Shown: positions 51,192 to 61,899 of the stretch, one piece after another | Numbering within the stretch: position 1 is the first letter of the stretch | Layout: each line of letters starts with the position of its first letter | Assembly (NCBI RefSeq): GCF_947507565.1 | Contig: NC_089181.1 | Location: 1,048,536 to 1,112,535 of the forward strand | DNA length: 64,000 bases | From: Oscarella lobularis | Taxonomy: Eukaryota > Porifera > Homoscleromorpha > Homosclerophorida > Oscarellidae | Direction of reading: 5' to 3' | The notes under the pieces: model-generated | Told to the model about the DNA's origin: nothing | The model's database searches: none | What the model saw: the letters and a program-made list of their open reading frames with translations, nothing else | Position numbers and translations under genes: made by a program

Positions 51192-51208
51192 ATTTCCCTC
51201 CTTCCCGG
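51192..51208 (-). other. Polypurine tract
   Basis: CCGGGAAGGAGGGAAAT (element strand) directly before the 3' LTR, the usual plus-strand primer site. Confidence 0.8.
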
Positions 51209-51328
51209 AGTCATGACCTCATGATTGGACTTCTACGGCGCCTAACAACCACAGACAACACTGACACATCGGAAACATCGAACTCAAAGACGAAACACAA
51301 GTACACGGCCTCCGCTACGGGTGAGTGT

Positions 51329-52776
51329 TCACGACTTGTCCCATTCGGGTCCGGCGAAACGCGTAGGGCAAGTACCTGCAGTACTTCGCTGCGGACGTAA
51401 GGCATCGGCGTTCAATTCCCTTCTAGGCCTGAATTCCTGAACGTCGTTGGGGTCGGCTTCGCTGGACGAATCAGTGAACTTCTCCTCCGAAATGTCGTGT
51501 TCCTCCGCTTCGTCGTCGTGTTCCCAAACGTCGCTTTTGTAGAATGGAATCATTCTTTGGACGTGAACGGTGAGCTCTTTGCCCAATTCAACGTGAGACA
51601 CGGAGTATACCACATCGGATTTCTTCTCTAGTACGCGATATGGGCCTTCAAACCGGGGCGCGAGTTTGGGAGACAATCCTGGTCGGCGATGTGCGGAATG
51701 CACCAAAATCAAGGACCCAATCGCGAATTCAACCGGTCGATGCTTCGAATCGTAATACCTTTTCCTAATCTCGTCGACACGTTTCTGACGCTCTCTGGCC
51801 GACTGGAACGCTTCCCGAATTTTCTTGGTGAGGTCGATTCCGTACTGCATCACATCCTCTCGTATAGCTGACTCCGGACCGTTGATCCACTTGAGTGGGG
51901 AGGCGTGCATCGCGGCCGTGGACCAGGTAGAACGGCGTGTTTCCTATGGCATCGATGATGCTCGTTCGGTAGGCAAATGCGATTGACTCGAGGTATTCGT
52001 CCCAGTCCGTTTGATTTGCTTGCACGTAGGCTGACAAAGCGGCGGCGACGTATTGATTTATCCTCTCGACCTGTCCGTTGGTTTGCGGATGATAGGCCGT
52101 CGTAAGTATTTTTTTAAATCCCAATCGTAACGAGATTCGCTCTAAGAGTGCCGACGTAAATTGGCTTCCTCGATCGGACAGCAAACGCTTCGGACAGCCA
52201 TGACGTAAGACGATGCTCTCGATGAAAACTTCTGCCATAGTGACTGCGGTGATGTTGGGAACAGCGACTAGTTCGACCCAACGTGTAAATCGATCGACCA
52301 TCACGGTGATGTACCGATTTCCCCAGGCCGTCTTTGGTAGTGGGCCGAATATGTCAATGCCCACAGTGTGGAAGGGGACCGGTGAGCTGAATAATCGAAG
52401 CTCTCCTGCAGCCTTGTTTTTCGTCGACTTCCTCTTTTGGCAGAATTCGCACGATCGGACAAATTCTTTAATGTCACGAGACATGCCTCTCCAGATGAGA
52501 CGCAACTTTGGCTCGGACTTTCCTGTATCCGAGATGGCCCGAAATGGGTAACGAGTGAAGAGCGTGAAGTACTGCGGCTCTCGCGGCGGAAGGGAGGACG
52601 GAAACGCGAACCGTATTCCCGGAAACGGTCGTCTTGCACATCAGAAGTCCACTTCCGGTGAGGTAGTATTCTCCGGAGATTCGTCGAGCCACCTCCACTT
52701 CTGCCGGCACAGCATCCGGATTCGGATTCGTCAACCACATCCGTACGGCTTGGAGCTCGGGGTCTGACTTCTGCAG
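51329..52776 (-). pseudogene. Gypsy integrase and C-terminal tail
   Basis: Frame 52740-52500 has LLDLQKSDPELQAV-type lead-in and HSLPISGHLGYRKV. After a shift near 52500, CEFCQKRKS completes the H2C2 finger. The core has VGIDIFGPLPKTAWGN (Asp), KRLLSDRGSQFTS (Asp) and YHPQTNGQVERINQY (Glu), so all three catalytic residues are present. A second shift near 51905 leads to LKWINGPESAIREDV and the GPY/F-like tail KLAPRFEGPYRVLEKKSDV, ending with an acidic C-terminus at 51329. Two shifts break it. There is no chromodomain. Confidence 0.85.
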
Positions 52777-52786
52777 ATCGAGTAGC
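52777..52786. repeat. Left 10-bp TSD of the MITE
   Basis: ATCGAGTAGC, repeated exactly at 53233-53242. Confidence 0.9.
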
Positions 52787-53232
52787 TAGCCTCGGATACC
52801 CAGACTGAGCCGCGCGCGCTAAAGCTTGGCTTCTCAGTCTGGGCAACTTTGTACAGCGCGGCGGTTCCTTTGTTGTAATTGGATTACAAATTACGTCACT
52901 CCTTTCGCATTGGCACGCGACTTCCCGAACCCTGTTGGGAAGCAGCCGAAGACGTAATAGCCGGTAGAAATGGCTTTATGCTCTGACGTTGTTCGTCGTT
53001 TTTAGTTTACGTTCAAACAAGAGCGATTGCTTCGTCCATCAGGCTAACGCTAACGTTGCGCTACAAGGTCGTAATTTGATAATGAAGCTCGTCGCTGATT
53101 GTCCACTCTCTCAGCGAGGCTCGTCGCTGATTGGTTTATTGGCAACAAAGAAACCGCCGTTCGTAAGGGAGTTGCCCAGACCCTCTCTCGCCCCGGTAAC
53201 GCGCGCGAGAAGGGTCTGGGTTTCCGAGGCTA
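52787..53232. mobile_element. Non-autonomous element with 10-bp TSD (MULE-like) inside the Gypsy pol
   Basis: TIRs are TAGCCTCGGATACCCAGAC and TAGCCTCGGAAACCCAGAC, with internal copies of the inverted motif (cagtctggg at 52836, cccagaccc at 53175). The 10-bp TSD ATCGAGTAGC suggests Mutator-like mobilisation (8-11 bp TSDs). Removing it with one TSD joins RNase H codons NKDSLLD to LQKSDPEL in frame. No coding capacity. Confidence 0.88.
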
Positions 53233-54972
53233 ATCGAGTAGCGAATCTTTGTTCGGGACATCGGCGATTGCGAGAACTTGGCCGGAACTTCTTCCCGGCA
53301 ATCGGGAAAATGCGTCGGCGTTTGCGTTTGCTCTTCCAGGTCGATGCTGGATTTCGAAATCATAGGGCTGTAGTCGGTATGTCCATCTAGCGAGTCGACC
53401 ACTGCTCTTTTGATTTGACATCAACCACTTTAGGTTACGGTGATCCGTCTGGACGTTGAAATGTGAGCCGGCGAGATATTTATGGAAGGGTTCGCATCCA
53501 TAGATAACAGCATAAAGTTCTTTCTCCCTGACGTCCCAGAATCGTTCCCCGTCTCCTAGGGTCTTGCTAGCGTAAAAGATCACGCATTCTCCGCGACTGG
53601 GGCTGTCCTGAGCGAGGATAGCGGCTACTGCGTAATCGGACGCATCGGTTTGAAGCAGGAACGGAAGAGTCCAGTCTGGGTGTGTCAACATCGGCGCGGT
53701 ACAGAGGTGACTTTCAATGATTCGAAAGCATGCTGCTGTTTTTCCTTCCACAGGAACGGCGTGTCCTGGCGAAGTAGTTCTGTCAAGGGTTGGCGACATC
53801 GGCGTAGGACTTGACGAATCTTCTGTAATACGAGGTAAGTCCTAGGAACGTTCGCAGAGTCGACCTGTTTGTGGGCCGGGCGCGTGAATCGACTGCTGCA
53901 ACCTTCTTCGGATCAACGGCAATTCCGTTCGGCGTGATGAGAAATCCGAGGTAACGTAGCTCGCGGCTTCCTAACTCGCACTATGTGGGTTTCAATCTCA
54001 GGTTCGCCTTTTGAATCGCTCGAATACGTTTCTCAAATCGACGAGATGCGTCTCAAAGTCACGTGAATAGACGAGGACATCATCGATGTAAACCAGACAG
54101 ATCCTCCAATTCAGTCCGGCGAGTATTGAGTCCATGGCCCGTTGGAATGTACTCGGTGCATTGCAGAGCCCGAAGGGCATGACCAGGAACTCGAAGAGTC
54201 CGGCGGGTGTCGCAAAGGCTGTCTTCTCGATGTTGGACGGTGCGATAAGAATTTGCCAGAAGCCAGTCTTCATGTCCAGGCAGCTGAAGTATAGGTTTCC
54301 GGCGAGCAAATCCAGGTTATCATCGACGCGAGGTATGGGATAGCGATCCTTCTTCGTGATTTCATTCAACTTCTGATAGTCCACGCAGAATCGTGCAAAT
54401 CCATCGGGCTTGTCAGCCAAAACGACGGGGCTTGACCACGGGGACTGCGATTCTCGAATTAGCCCACCCTCGAGCATCGATGACGTTTGGCGCTCGATCT
54501 CGCTTTGAACAGGCGGAGACACGCGATACGGCGGTCTGTTCACAGGCTGTGCATCTCCCGTGTCGATTCGATGATAGACTCCATGGATTCGTCCGATGTC
54601 TTCGGGGCCCGACGAAAATATTCCAGCGTAGGCATCAACTAAGGCGGAAAGTTCTTCAATTTGGTTGTCCGTCAGCTCCTCGTTAATCTTTACAACTCCG
54701 CTTGGCTTCCATGAGTGATCCTCCGGCGTTGTCTCGAGTGTCTTCTCCTGCTCCGTGCTCGGCGGTTTCAGAATGACCGGATTTCGATCGCAGCTTGGTG
54801 CAATGACGCAAACACTGCCGCTTGATTCGGTGGGTACCGATGTTGCTGAAGCTGTCTTCTGAGAATAGTCTTCAAGGAAAGCACCAAGCATTTTTACGTT
54901 GGCTTTCTCCTCGCTAGGGGCCTTAAGAGTCACCAACCCCGTTCCAAAGTCCATATTCACCTTGTAGTCCAC
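53233..54972 (-). pseudogene. Gypsy reverse transcriptase and RNase H
   Basis: Frame 54972-53998 carries RT: RIDTGDAQPVNRPPYRV, DGFARFCVDYQKLNEIT, DMKTGFWQILIAPSNIEKT, MPFGLCNAPSTFQRAM and the catalytic YIDDVLVYSRDF. After shifts and a TAG near 53980 the tail reads YLGFLITPNGIAVDPKK and FLGLTSYYRRFV. Frame 53799-53233 carries RNase H: LQTDASDYAVAAILAQD, FYASKTLGDGERFWD, EKELYAVIYG, TDHRNLKWLM and HRPGRANANADAFSRLP. It is in the same frame as the protease but separated by an in-frame TGA at 54973-54975. Confidence 0.88.
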
Positions 54973-55620
54973 TCAGAAGTCCCATCCGAGGAGAATCGGA
55001 AACGTGAAATTCTCCGTGACTTCGAATTGATGGACCACGCGTACAGGACCAATTTCTAGCTCGAGATCGACGATTCCAGCCACGGACATTGTGCCTCCAT
55101 CGGCGACTAGCACATCTTGCATTCGACGTTGCTTTATTGGGACATCGATCTCCTCCAAGAACGCCTTGGACACCAGGAATGTTGACGCTGCTGAATCGAG
55201 GATGCATACCACAGGAATAGTCCCGTTCACTCGGAGTTCGCAACGAGAAATGTCCTTTCGACGACCTTCAATTGTGGGTTCCTCCGTTGCAGCACAGCTT
55301 CCCATTACGTTTACTTGCGGCCTCGCATGCTGTTGGGAGGTATTGACTTGAGTCGGTGCAGGCGCTGGTTGCGTGACAACTGGCTGACTAGGCACTGGAT
55401 TGACGTATTGGGGCATTCCTCCGTAGGTTGGGTAGGTGGGCGGCACTGCTTGAGGCATCGATGGCATTCCTTGCTGCACGGGCATCTGCATTTGGGCATA
55501 GGACAGAGGTTGCGGACCGGAAATCGGCGAATAGCCTCCAGACGGCCACATCGGAAATCCGGGCATCCCGAACGTCATCGGCGGCGTTGGCGTAGGGCAG
55601 GGCGTCGGGAATGCGTAATT
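54973..55620 (-). pseudogene. Gypsy protease region
   Basis: A Pro/Gly/Gln-rich linker (PVQQGMPSMPQAVPPTYP) precedes an aspartic protease core with VCILDSAASTFLVS (DSA active site in place of DTG), VAGIVDLELEIG and FTFPILLGWDF. An in-frame TGA at 54973 then separates it from the RT. It follows the gag TAG (55621-55623) with no frame change, so gag and pol would be joined by stop-codon readthrough or were once one frame. Confidence 0.8.
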
Positions 55621-56982
55621 CTATCCCGTACTCGAATACACGACTTCCGTGGCGCTCTTCTCCTTCGCCAGTCTTTTCTTACAATCAGCTATTCGATGCC
55701 CCGGCTTCTTGCAGTAGAAACACGGTCCAATCTTCGTGTCGTTCACCCGCGGCGCCTCGCTCGTCATGGAGGCGACGACGGCGGACCGGTCTTTGTTCCG
55801 TAACAGCTTGATAATTTCGCTTTGCTGTTTGATCAGTCGAGACATAGTCGCCTCCGATTCGCTTTTCTCGGACGTCGTAGCTGACAGGATCGGGTGATGT
55901 TCGCTTCTGATGGTTTGAGGATAGTTCTGTCTCTTCCAGACTCGTTCAGCTTTTTCCGCCGAAGCGATGGCGTCGGCCAGGCTTGCCGGCGTGTCCCTCT
56001 CCATCTCCACCTGGAACTCAGATCGGAGTCCCTTAGTGTACCACAGCACGATGGCGGCGATAGAATGTCCCTCTGGATCCACTTCCTGTAATCGGAGAAG
56101 GGCATTCCGATACCTTGAGCTGTAGGTGGCGACGTCTTCATGTCGTCCTTGCCTGATCCCGATGAGCGCTCGCGTAAAATGTTGCATCGGGTTCTTCGGC
56201 CCGAACGTCGTACGTATGAATAACTCGAACTCGTCCCACTCCAGTTCTTCGTCGCCGAGCATGAGCGCGCGGTACTCCGCCTGCGCTCGGCCTCGTAGGT
56301 GCGCGATCGCCTGCTTGAACTTCGCGCTGTCGCTCCATCGCTCCAGTTTCACGATGGCGTTGATCTGGAAGAGCCACTCTTCGTAGTTTTCACCAGCGTT
56401 GCCGTGGAACTTGTCCACGCGAGCGGCGTAGCTGCTTCCTGCTGCTCGCGCCGAGGCGCGATTTCCTGTTCCTGCGGCGGCGGTTGTTTGCGTCGCGGCA
56501 TTCTTGAATTTATACGATCCTAAACTAAAGTCCAAGTTCGTTGTGCGCCTAAATGCCTCGCAGCTGATTCCGTATCTTGGCGGGGCAATCGGTGGCGCGT
56601 CGAATTTCAGCTGGCAATTCGCAACTTCGCGGGCGCGCGTCGAAGGGCAGCTGATAATGAATAACAGTTGCAGTCGCGCGACGAATTCTTCAGCTGAGCT
56701 AGATCGGCGCGTAGATCGATCCGATGGCGCGCTGATAACTTGCAGCTGAACCTTCACGAACGCGCTCAAAGTCCGAAACGCGTATTTTAGACTGATGCTC
56801 GTTCGCAGCGTCGACCGTCTCCTAGTGGGGTTGACCGACGTGCGGCTCGTGTCGAGCTGAACGGACGACTTCCGTTGACTCTCCGAAGCGGGATCGACGA
56901 ATTTCACACGGATTGGTAGGAAGGGCGACTCGAATCGGTGATCGGTCGTTGTTTTCCCTTTCCTACCCGGATTCTCCACCAA
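55621..56982 (-). CDS. Gypsy gag
   Basis: A 453-codon frame opens just after the primer-binding site. It has no ATG before the capsid region, so the start is unclear (possible leader intron or non-AUG start). The capsid part begins near RVDKFHGNAGENYEEWLFQI and contains KFKQAIAHLRGRAQAEYRAL, FIRTTFGPKNPMQHFTRAL and TYSSRYRNALLRLQEV. A CCHC knuckle CFYCKKPGHRIADC lies near the end. It ends at TAG 55621-55623 and pol continues in the same frame. A related capsid fragment is at 21380-21632. Confidence 0.85.
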   Translation of the reverse strand: MVENPGRKGKTTTDHRFESPFLPIRVKFVDPASESQRKSSVQLDTSRTSVNPTRRRSTLRTSISLKYAFRTLSAFVKVQLQVISAPSDRSTRRSSSAEEFVARLQLLFIISCPSTRAREVANCQLKFDAPPIAPPRYGISCEAFRRTTNLDFSLGSYKFKNAATQTTAAAGTGNRASARAAGSSYAARVDKFHGNAGENYEEWLFQINAIVKLERWSDSAKFKQAIAHLRGRAQAEYRALMLGDEELEWDEFELFIRTTFGPKNPMQHFTRALIGIRQGRHEDVATYSSRYRNALLRLQEVDPEGHSIAAIVLWYTKGLRSEFQVEMERDTPASLADAIASAEKAERVWKRQNYPQTIRSEHHPILSATTSEKSESEATMSRLIKQQSEIIKLLRNKDRSAVVASMTSEAPRVNDTKIGPCFYCKKPGHRIADCKKRLAKEKSATEVVYSSTG

Positions 56983-56983
56983 A
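56966..56983 (-). other. Putative primer-binding site
   Basis: TGGTGGAGAATCCGGG lies a few bases after the 5' LTR end (CTCAACA-gttt). TGG matches the CCA end of a tRNA. The tRNA identity was not determined. Confidence 0.55.
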
Positions 56984-56985
56984 AC

Positions 56986-57125
56986 TGTTGAGCTCAGTTC
57001 TCCTTACTATGATCCGCTGACGAAGGATCCAGAGGCCAAACTGTGTTTATTAGAAACATCTACTCCTTATATACTGTACTACCACTAGAACGCGCGCTAA
57101 CTGTCCTCCTACTGAGGCCCTCACA
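56986..57125 (-). repeat. 5' LTR of the Gypsy element
   Basis: Partner of 51052-51191, the same 140-bp length with TG...CA ends. Confidence 0.92.
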
Positions 57126-58516
57126 CAGCTTCAAACGGCGGGCTTCAAAATTTCAAGAAGCGCCATAACATTGCTCATTTTTCGTCAGTGGGATTCAGCT
57201 GATGTCCCTGAGAGTTTAGTGAAGGACTGGCATGATAGACTGCGGCAACTTGTTCAGGGATACGATCTTTGCGACGTCTGGAATGCTGATGAAACAGCTT
57301 CCTTTTACAGACTTTTACCTAGCAAATCTCTTTTGGAAAGCAATGCAAAGGAGGCAAGCTCTCTAAGGAGAGAATAACGGTTGTGCTCTTTGCAAATGCT
57401 GCAGGAGGGAAAAGGCCTCCTATCGTAATTGGACGTTCAAAGAAACCTTTGTGCTTTAAAGGAATACGGAATAAGGAGCGCCCTTGCGGAATCCTCTGTT
57501 ATTCTAATTCTAAGGCATGGATGACAGGTTTCGTTTGGAGAGATTTGCTAATGGAATTCTGAGCTTTCCAGCGAGGGTCGAAAAATTCTTTTGCTAATTG
57601 ATAACGCCACTGCACATGACCCCACTCTGAAAGGTACTCTGTCAAATATTGAAATCATTTTTCTGCCTAAGAATTCTACATCCAAGCTTCAGCAATTAGA
57701 TGCCGGAGTTATAAAGAATTTTAAAGTGAAGTATCGTCAGCACCTTCTGACGCACGTTCTGGCACTAATTGATTCAACCGACATGTCAGCTTCTAGCATT
57801 GCCAAGGCTGTGACTGTCCTAGACGCAATCAGATGGACAAGAGCAGCGTGGGAAGATGTCACGGCTAGTACAATAGCTAGATGTTTCAAGCACTGCGGTG
57901 TTACACTGGTGGAAGGGGAAATAGAGGAAGATCCATTCCTCGATTTAGATTTGGACGGGAAAAATGATGAGGGCTCTTCGACACTGGAAGATATGGTAAG
58001 TGGCATTGATGCTGACGTGTGTGCATTAGAGTACGCGGAATTTGATACGGACGTTGCAACGTGCGCCACAATTAAGGAGGGAGAAGATTGGAAGGACAAA
58101 TTGTGTTCCGCAGCGATTGAAGGCATGAAAAGCTAAAATTTTGTCTTGAGTCAGACGTTCAAACTGACAGCGAAGAAGAGCAAGAAGAGCAGGAGGAAGA
58201 TCGTCAGCAACAGATATATTCCTACGATCATGCTATCATTGTCTCGCAGGCCCTTCTTCATTTTGCCGACGATAAGGGAAACGAGAAAGTAGCAGATGCT
58301 GCATTTTGCCTGTCAACAAGATTGAAAGAAGCTAAACTACAGAGCATGAAGGAGATGAAGCAGGCTACTATACATGATTACTTTAGGAAAAAGTAGTGCC
58401 CAACTAACTTGAACAGCCTTGTTTCATTTCATTTCAAAGTGATTTATCGAAATAACATGCTTTTCGTTTAATTAAACGGCCACCTGTTTATAGCGGCCAC
58501 TGAACTTGAGCAAGTA

Positions 58517-58543
58517 GGTGACCGCTATAACCAGGTTCCACTG
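58517..58543 (+). repeat. Right terminus of the Tigger element
   Basis: AGGTGACCGCTATAACCAGG then TTCCACTG followed by TA. On the reverse strand it begins CAGTGGAACCTGG, typical of pogo/Tigger ends with a TA target. No left partner was found. Confidence 0.8.
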
Positions 58544-58819
58544 TAGTATGTCTTTCCGCATTTTCTGCCACATGCCTATGTTGCGTCGTATGGCCAAGCC
58601 ATAATTGTTTTGCATTCTATACGTATGAGCATTTAATTCAGTGTCAAATTTATAAATGAGCTTTTAATTACTTGTCAATGACAGCATTTTTCAGTCTTTC
58701 TGCTCCATCCGGTCGTCCCCCTTCTACCAGTCGGGCTTTGTCTTTTCCTGCGTTTTTTTTCCAGTCCCGGATATTTTTCCAATACTTTTACACATGTCCA
58801 ATGCAATGTTTCTTGCCTA
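58544..58819. other. Spacer without a recognised feature
   Basis: T-rich sequence between the Tigger end and the next coding region. Confidence 0.4.
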
Positions 58820-60462
58820 GAAAAGGCTAGCCCGCTCTTCACCTGCAGAGTGGTGCCCTCCAGAAGCCAAAACCGCGATCATCGCCGAAGGATACCGTTT
58901 CGTTGACATCGATAACTTATTTTTGTCAATATGCACTGCTGTCGCATGCATCGAGGGTAACGAATCGGACTTCCAACTTCTCGAAGACATCGACCAATGA
59001 CATGGCTTATCAGTGGCGGATCCAGGGGGGGGGGGGGGGGGGGGGGTCCATGGGGTCCATGGACCCCCCCTTTGGGCTAAACAAAAAATTTTTTTAAAGT
59101 GGAATTGAAGTAAACGCAGTGATTTTGTATGTGGGACGCCACTTAAGATAAAGGTTAGGGTTAGGGAGAGGAGATTTAGCCGAAAGTTAATTAGACACCT
59201 CATCGTGCTTGCTGACTGGTCTAAGGCAACGCCCTGATGAAAATATCTCGTAAAATTTGCAAAAAAGTTTAACTGACAACATTTTTGCAGATTTGCGCGA
59301 GAAAAATTCAACTAAGGTTTATTTTAGAGGACCATTATACTTGAATAATAAAACTGTGTAGATGTTAAAATGCAACGAAAATGCGCGAATGTGGGCGTTG
59401 TCGGCAAAAAATTTTCGCGCGCCCAAGGCGCGCGCAACCTCTCCCATGGACCCCCCCTTGCTCAAATCCTAGATCCGCCACTGCTTATGTTCCACTCCGA
59501 TCTTGAAGTGCAATTCCTACCAAAGCCCCCACCAATTCACGACCACCAAGCGTCTGCAACCGAGCAAAAACGGCGATAAAAGTTATGACGTCAATCGACG
59601 AGCCGTTTTCGCTGCTATTTCCATCGGAGGAAGTCGGCAGGAATTGCTGAAGATCGCAGGCGTATTCAACATGACGGCCCATCCTCTCCGCGACAGCTGG
59701 GACTGTCATATCAGCTCCATCAATACCACTCTAATGGAGGTACATAATTTGTATACGTCAGTAATTTTATTAATTTATTTATTTATTGTTATGCAGGTTT
59801 TCAACGAATCGGCCAACACACCTGTCGCGGAGTTTCGATCAAAACAGGAGATGTCGGAGCACAGCGTCATTGACACAACAGTTTCGTTTGAAAGGCACGT
59901 GGCGAAAGGAGGGCATTCGTCCCACTATGGAGTTCAAGCCGTCATATTACACGAAACTTGCTGCGTCATTGACATCTATTCAAACATGTGCCGCGCCTGC
60001 GACAGGATGTAGAGGTCCTCGCCAAATACCAACAGCGAGGATTACGAACGCTGGCTGGAGAATCACTCGCCCCACTGCAGAAAGAACTTTCGTCGCTCCG
60101 CCAAAGCCATGGAGTCGGACGGCGCAGTCTTACTTTGGAAGAGATCAGTTTCGAAATATACTCTGCGGTACCAAAGTTAATAATATTTTTTTTATTTATT
60201 TCTCTATTTTTTAATTTTTATTTTTACAGCTGCACCACCTCTGTCGGTTATGGAGACGCCAAGTCTTTTCAGGCTGTCTCCTCACCACAAACCTACGGCG
60301 AAGCCTATACCATCCGCAAAAAAGACTGCATTGGACACGTGCAGAAGTGGATGGGCTCTAGGCTTCGCCGGTGGCAGGGCGAGAATCGAAAAATAGTACT
60401 GGAGGATGGCAAAAGCGTTGTCATTTCGAAACGACTGACCGATTCTCTGATCGATGAGTAAT
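58820..60462 (+). pseudogene. Mutator-type transposase pseudogene (animal MULE family)
   Basis: The first part (58830-59010) reads TAIIAEGYRFVDIDNLFL and FQLLEDIDQ, then TGA. A MITE follows at 59011-59483. Coding continues with CSTPILKCNSY, GDKSYDVNRRAVFAAISIG and ELLKIAGVFNMTAHPL. An intron (about 59738-59796, gtacat to atgcag) precedes VFNESANTPVAE, VSFERHVAKGGHSSHYGVQA and VIDIYSNMCRAC. A shifted frame gives EDYERWLENHSPHCRKNF and AKAMESDGAVLLWKRS. A second intron (about 60174-60229) precedes VGYGDAKSFQAV, IGHVQKWMGSRLRRW and KRLTDSLIDE. The family usually has 'DGDxKxF', and here the first Asp is Tyr. The element is cut 3' near 60462. Confidence 0.82.
59011..59483. mobile_element. hAT-type MITE with 5-bp TSD, copy 2
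   Basis: Termini CAGTGGCGGATCCAGG and (C)TAGATCCGCCACTG. The 5-bp TSD CTTAT is at 59006-59010 and 59484-59488. A G run of about 22 bases follows the left TIR, and ggaccccccc near both inner ends forms a second inverted pair. It contains GGTTAGGGTTAGGG at 59153-59166. Excision joins Mutator codons HGL and CSTP. Confidence 0.88.
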
Positions 60463-60545
60463 ATGAAAATTTCAATACATTGGCGTGATAAATAATAATA
60501 ATATTATATATTAAATTTCGATTCAAAATATACTACGGCAACGCC

Positions 60546-60866
60546 TTAAAATCGTAGGTTAACCGTTTTTCTTAAAACGAGGCGCTTTATCCATCATGAT
60601 TGCGGCAGCACAGACGAACTAGTTCGGTTTGGATTTGAAATAATCCGGGGAACTAGTTCCTGGCTGGCTAATGAGGACTGTTGGGCGTGCAAATGAGATC
60701 AACCACAAATTAGATCAAAACGTTATGATGATTTAGCCACATAGCGAGGACATGCACGTATATGCATGCATGGGCGTATTTTTAGGCAAGCGGCCAACTA
60801 GCAGCAGCCGTATACTTCAAAAAGGGAACAGATCTCATTGAATGGCTTCGTCGCGTCAATAGAGGT
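60546..60866 (+). repeat. 321-bp dispersed repeat, partner of 10074-10394; RGFS-family exon start
   Basis: Near-identical inverted copy. Its last 80 bp code GQLAAAVYFKKGTDLIEWL and RRVNRG as in copy B, then stop homology at AGAG|GTAATAG, a plausible splice donor, so this copy (C) may have an intron or break there. Confidence 0.88.
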
Positions 60867-61559
60867 AATAGTCTTTCAGTGAAATGCAGTAGTAAAATCA
60901 GAAAATACAAGCTAGTTACAACAAATTCAAAATATAACAATTGCGGTACTAAACTTGTTTATAAATAACGAAAACATTAGGGCCTGACTCTTTGTATAGC
61001 GTGCTAATAATTACCTTCCAATGGCAAATATTAAACACCGCTCTTCATGCCAGTAAAGATGCACTACTGCAACCGTTAATTTTTTAATTAATGGCGTGCG
61101 TTAGCTTAGCTGATCTTATACACTGGCACAGCCATTTCATACTTTCATCATTCGATAACATTTGTACGATATGTGCTCGAATGTGCTCTAAAGAAACCTG
61201 TCTGGTATTGTAAGCATTTTTCTTCAGATTCGCAAGATTGAAAAATCACCTAAGGTAACGTTCACCACATAATTGACACATTAGCGCCTTCGTCTTGCAG
61301 AAGGCGTAAATCTTTTCCGCACTCCAATAGAGTAAACAAAATTGAAAAAAAATTCCGGAAGCACTAAAAAAGAAATTTGGCACACACACCGTACACGTAT
61401 TGCAATTATCTAATAACCTACTGAGTGTGGCGAGGTAGTGTATTGGTCGACTAAAATCGTTAAAAACCAAAGAATAACATTTCATATATAAATATTCCAT
61501 AAACGAATGACAGCTAAGAGCATAATTAATTAATTAGTGTGATAAGTATTGCATTTGGC
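60867..61559. other. No recognised gene
   Basis: AT-rich, no motif found. Confidence 0.4.
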
Positions 61560-61899
61560 AGCTATAAGAACATTTATGCTCTACAATTCGCGAACTAAAG
61601 ATAGTTACTCTTACATCTGGCGCATGACTGTACACCTACTTCATAAGGCATGCAAAATGCAAAATGCAAAAAAAGCGTCACAACCCCGCTTGCGGATGAC
61701 AGATAGCTTATCAAATGTGAACCATTCGTTCATATTTTCTGAAACACTTTCGTTTCAGGACGCACGTTGGACGTTGAAAGTTGCACGTTGCACGTTGCAA
61801 AGGCATGCAATGTTCCACATTGCAAAGGCAACGTTGCACGGCCAACGTTGCACGTTGTTAAATGTATGTTACCATATGTGACCCTTCAGGGCCACCATA
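61560..61899. mobile_element. Right end of a second IS3EU-type element
   Basis: It ends TGACCCTTCAGGGCCACCATA, the same terminus as at 47820 with one difference. It is preceded by a different minisatellite (acgttgcacgttgcaaaggc units, 61760-61860). No left end was found, so this is a truncated or deleted copy. It abuts piggyBac coding sequence. Confidence 0.75.

Larger units (their letters stand above)
51052..57125 (-). mobile_element. Ty3/Gypsy LTR retrotransposon
   Basis: Two 140-bp LTRs (51052-51191 and 56986-57125), a polypurine tract next to the left LTR, a TGG-starting primer-binding site next to the right LTR, and gag, protease, RT, RNase H and integrase in that order on the minus strand (the Ty3/Gypsy order). 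A 446-bp MITE interrupts it. No clear TSD flanks it. The Tigger frame joins across it with a one-base overlap. Confidence 0.93.
50862..58398 (+). pseudogene. Tigger/pogo transposase gene split by a Gypsy element
   Basis: The left part (50870-51051) reads IFNDFQSNGPSSRKRKREN, LNDSVFRWFS and, in a shifted frame, ADLLGDSEFET. After the Gypsy element the right part begins at 57126 with ASNGGLQNFKKRHNIAHF, then ADVPESLVKDWHDRL and DLCDVWNADETASFYRLLP (first Asp). A decayed stretch follows, then LLIDNATAHDP (second Asp) and FLPKNSTSKLQQLDAGVI with the third Asp. After a shift near 58136 it ends QATIHDYFRKK at TAG about 58398. This is the DDE_1 core of the CENP-B/Tigger/jerky group. The N-terminal DNA-binding helix-turn-helix is missing. 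Multiple stops and shifts make it inactive. Confidence 0.82.

Noticed and set aside
53136-53402. Palindromic GC-rich ends near 53.2 kb as a terminator
   Set aside because: Explained by the MITE terminal repeats.
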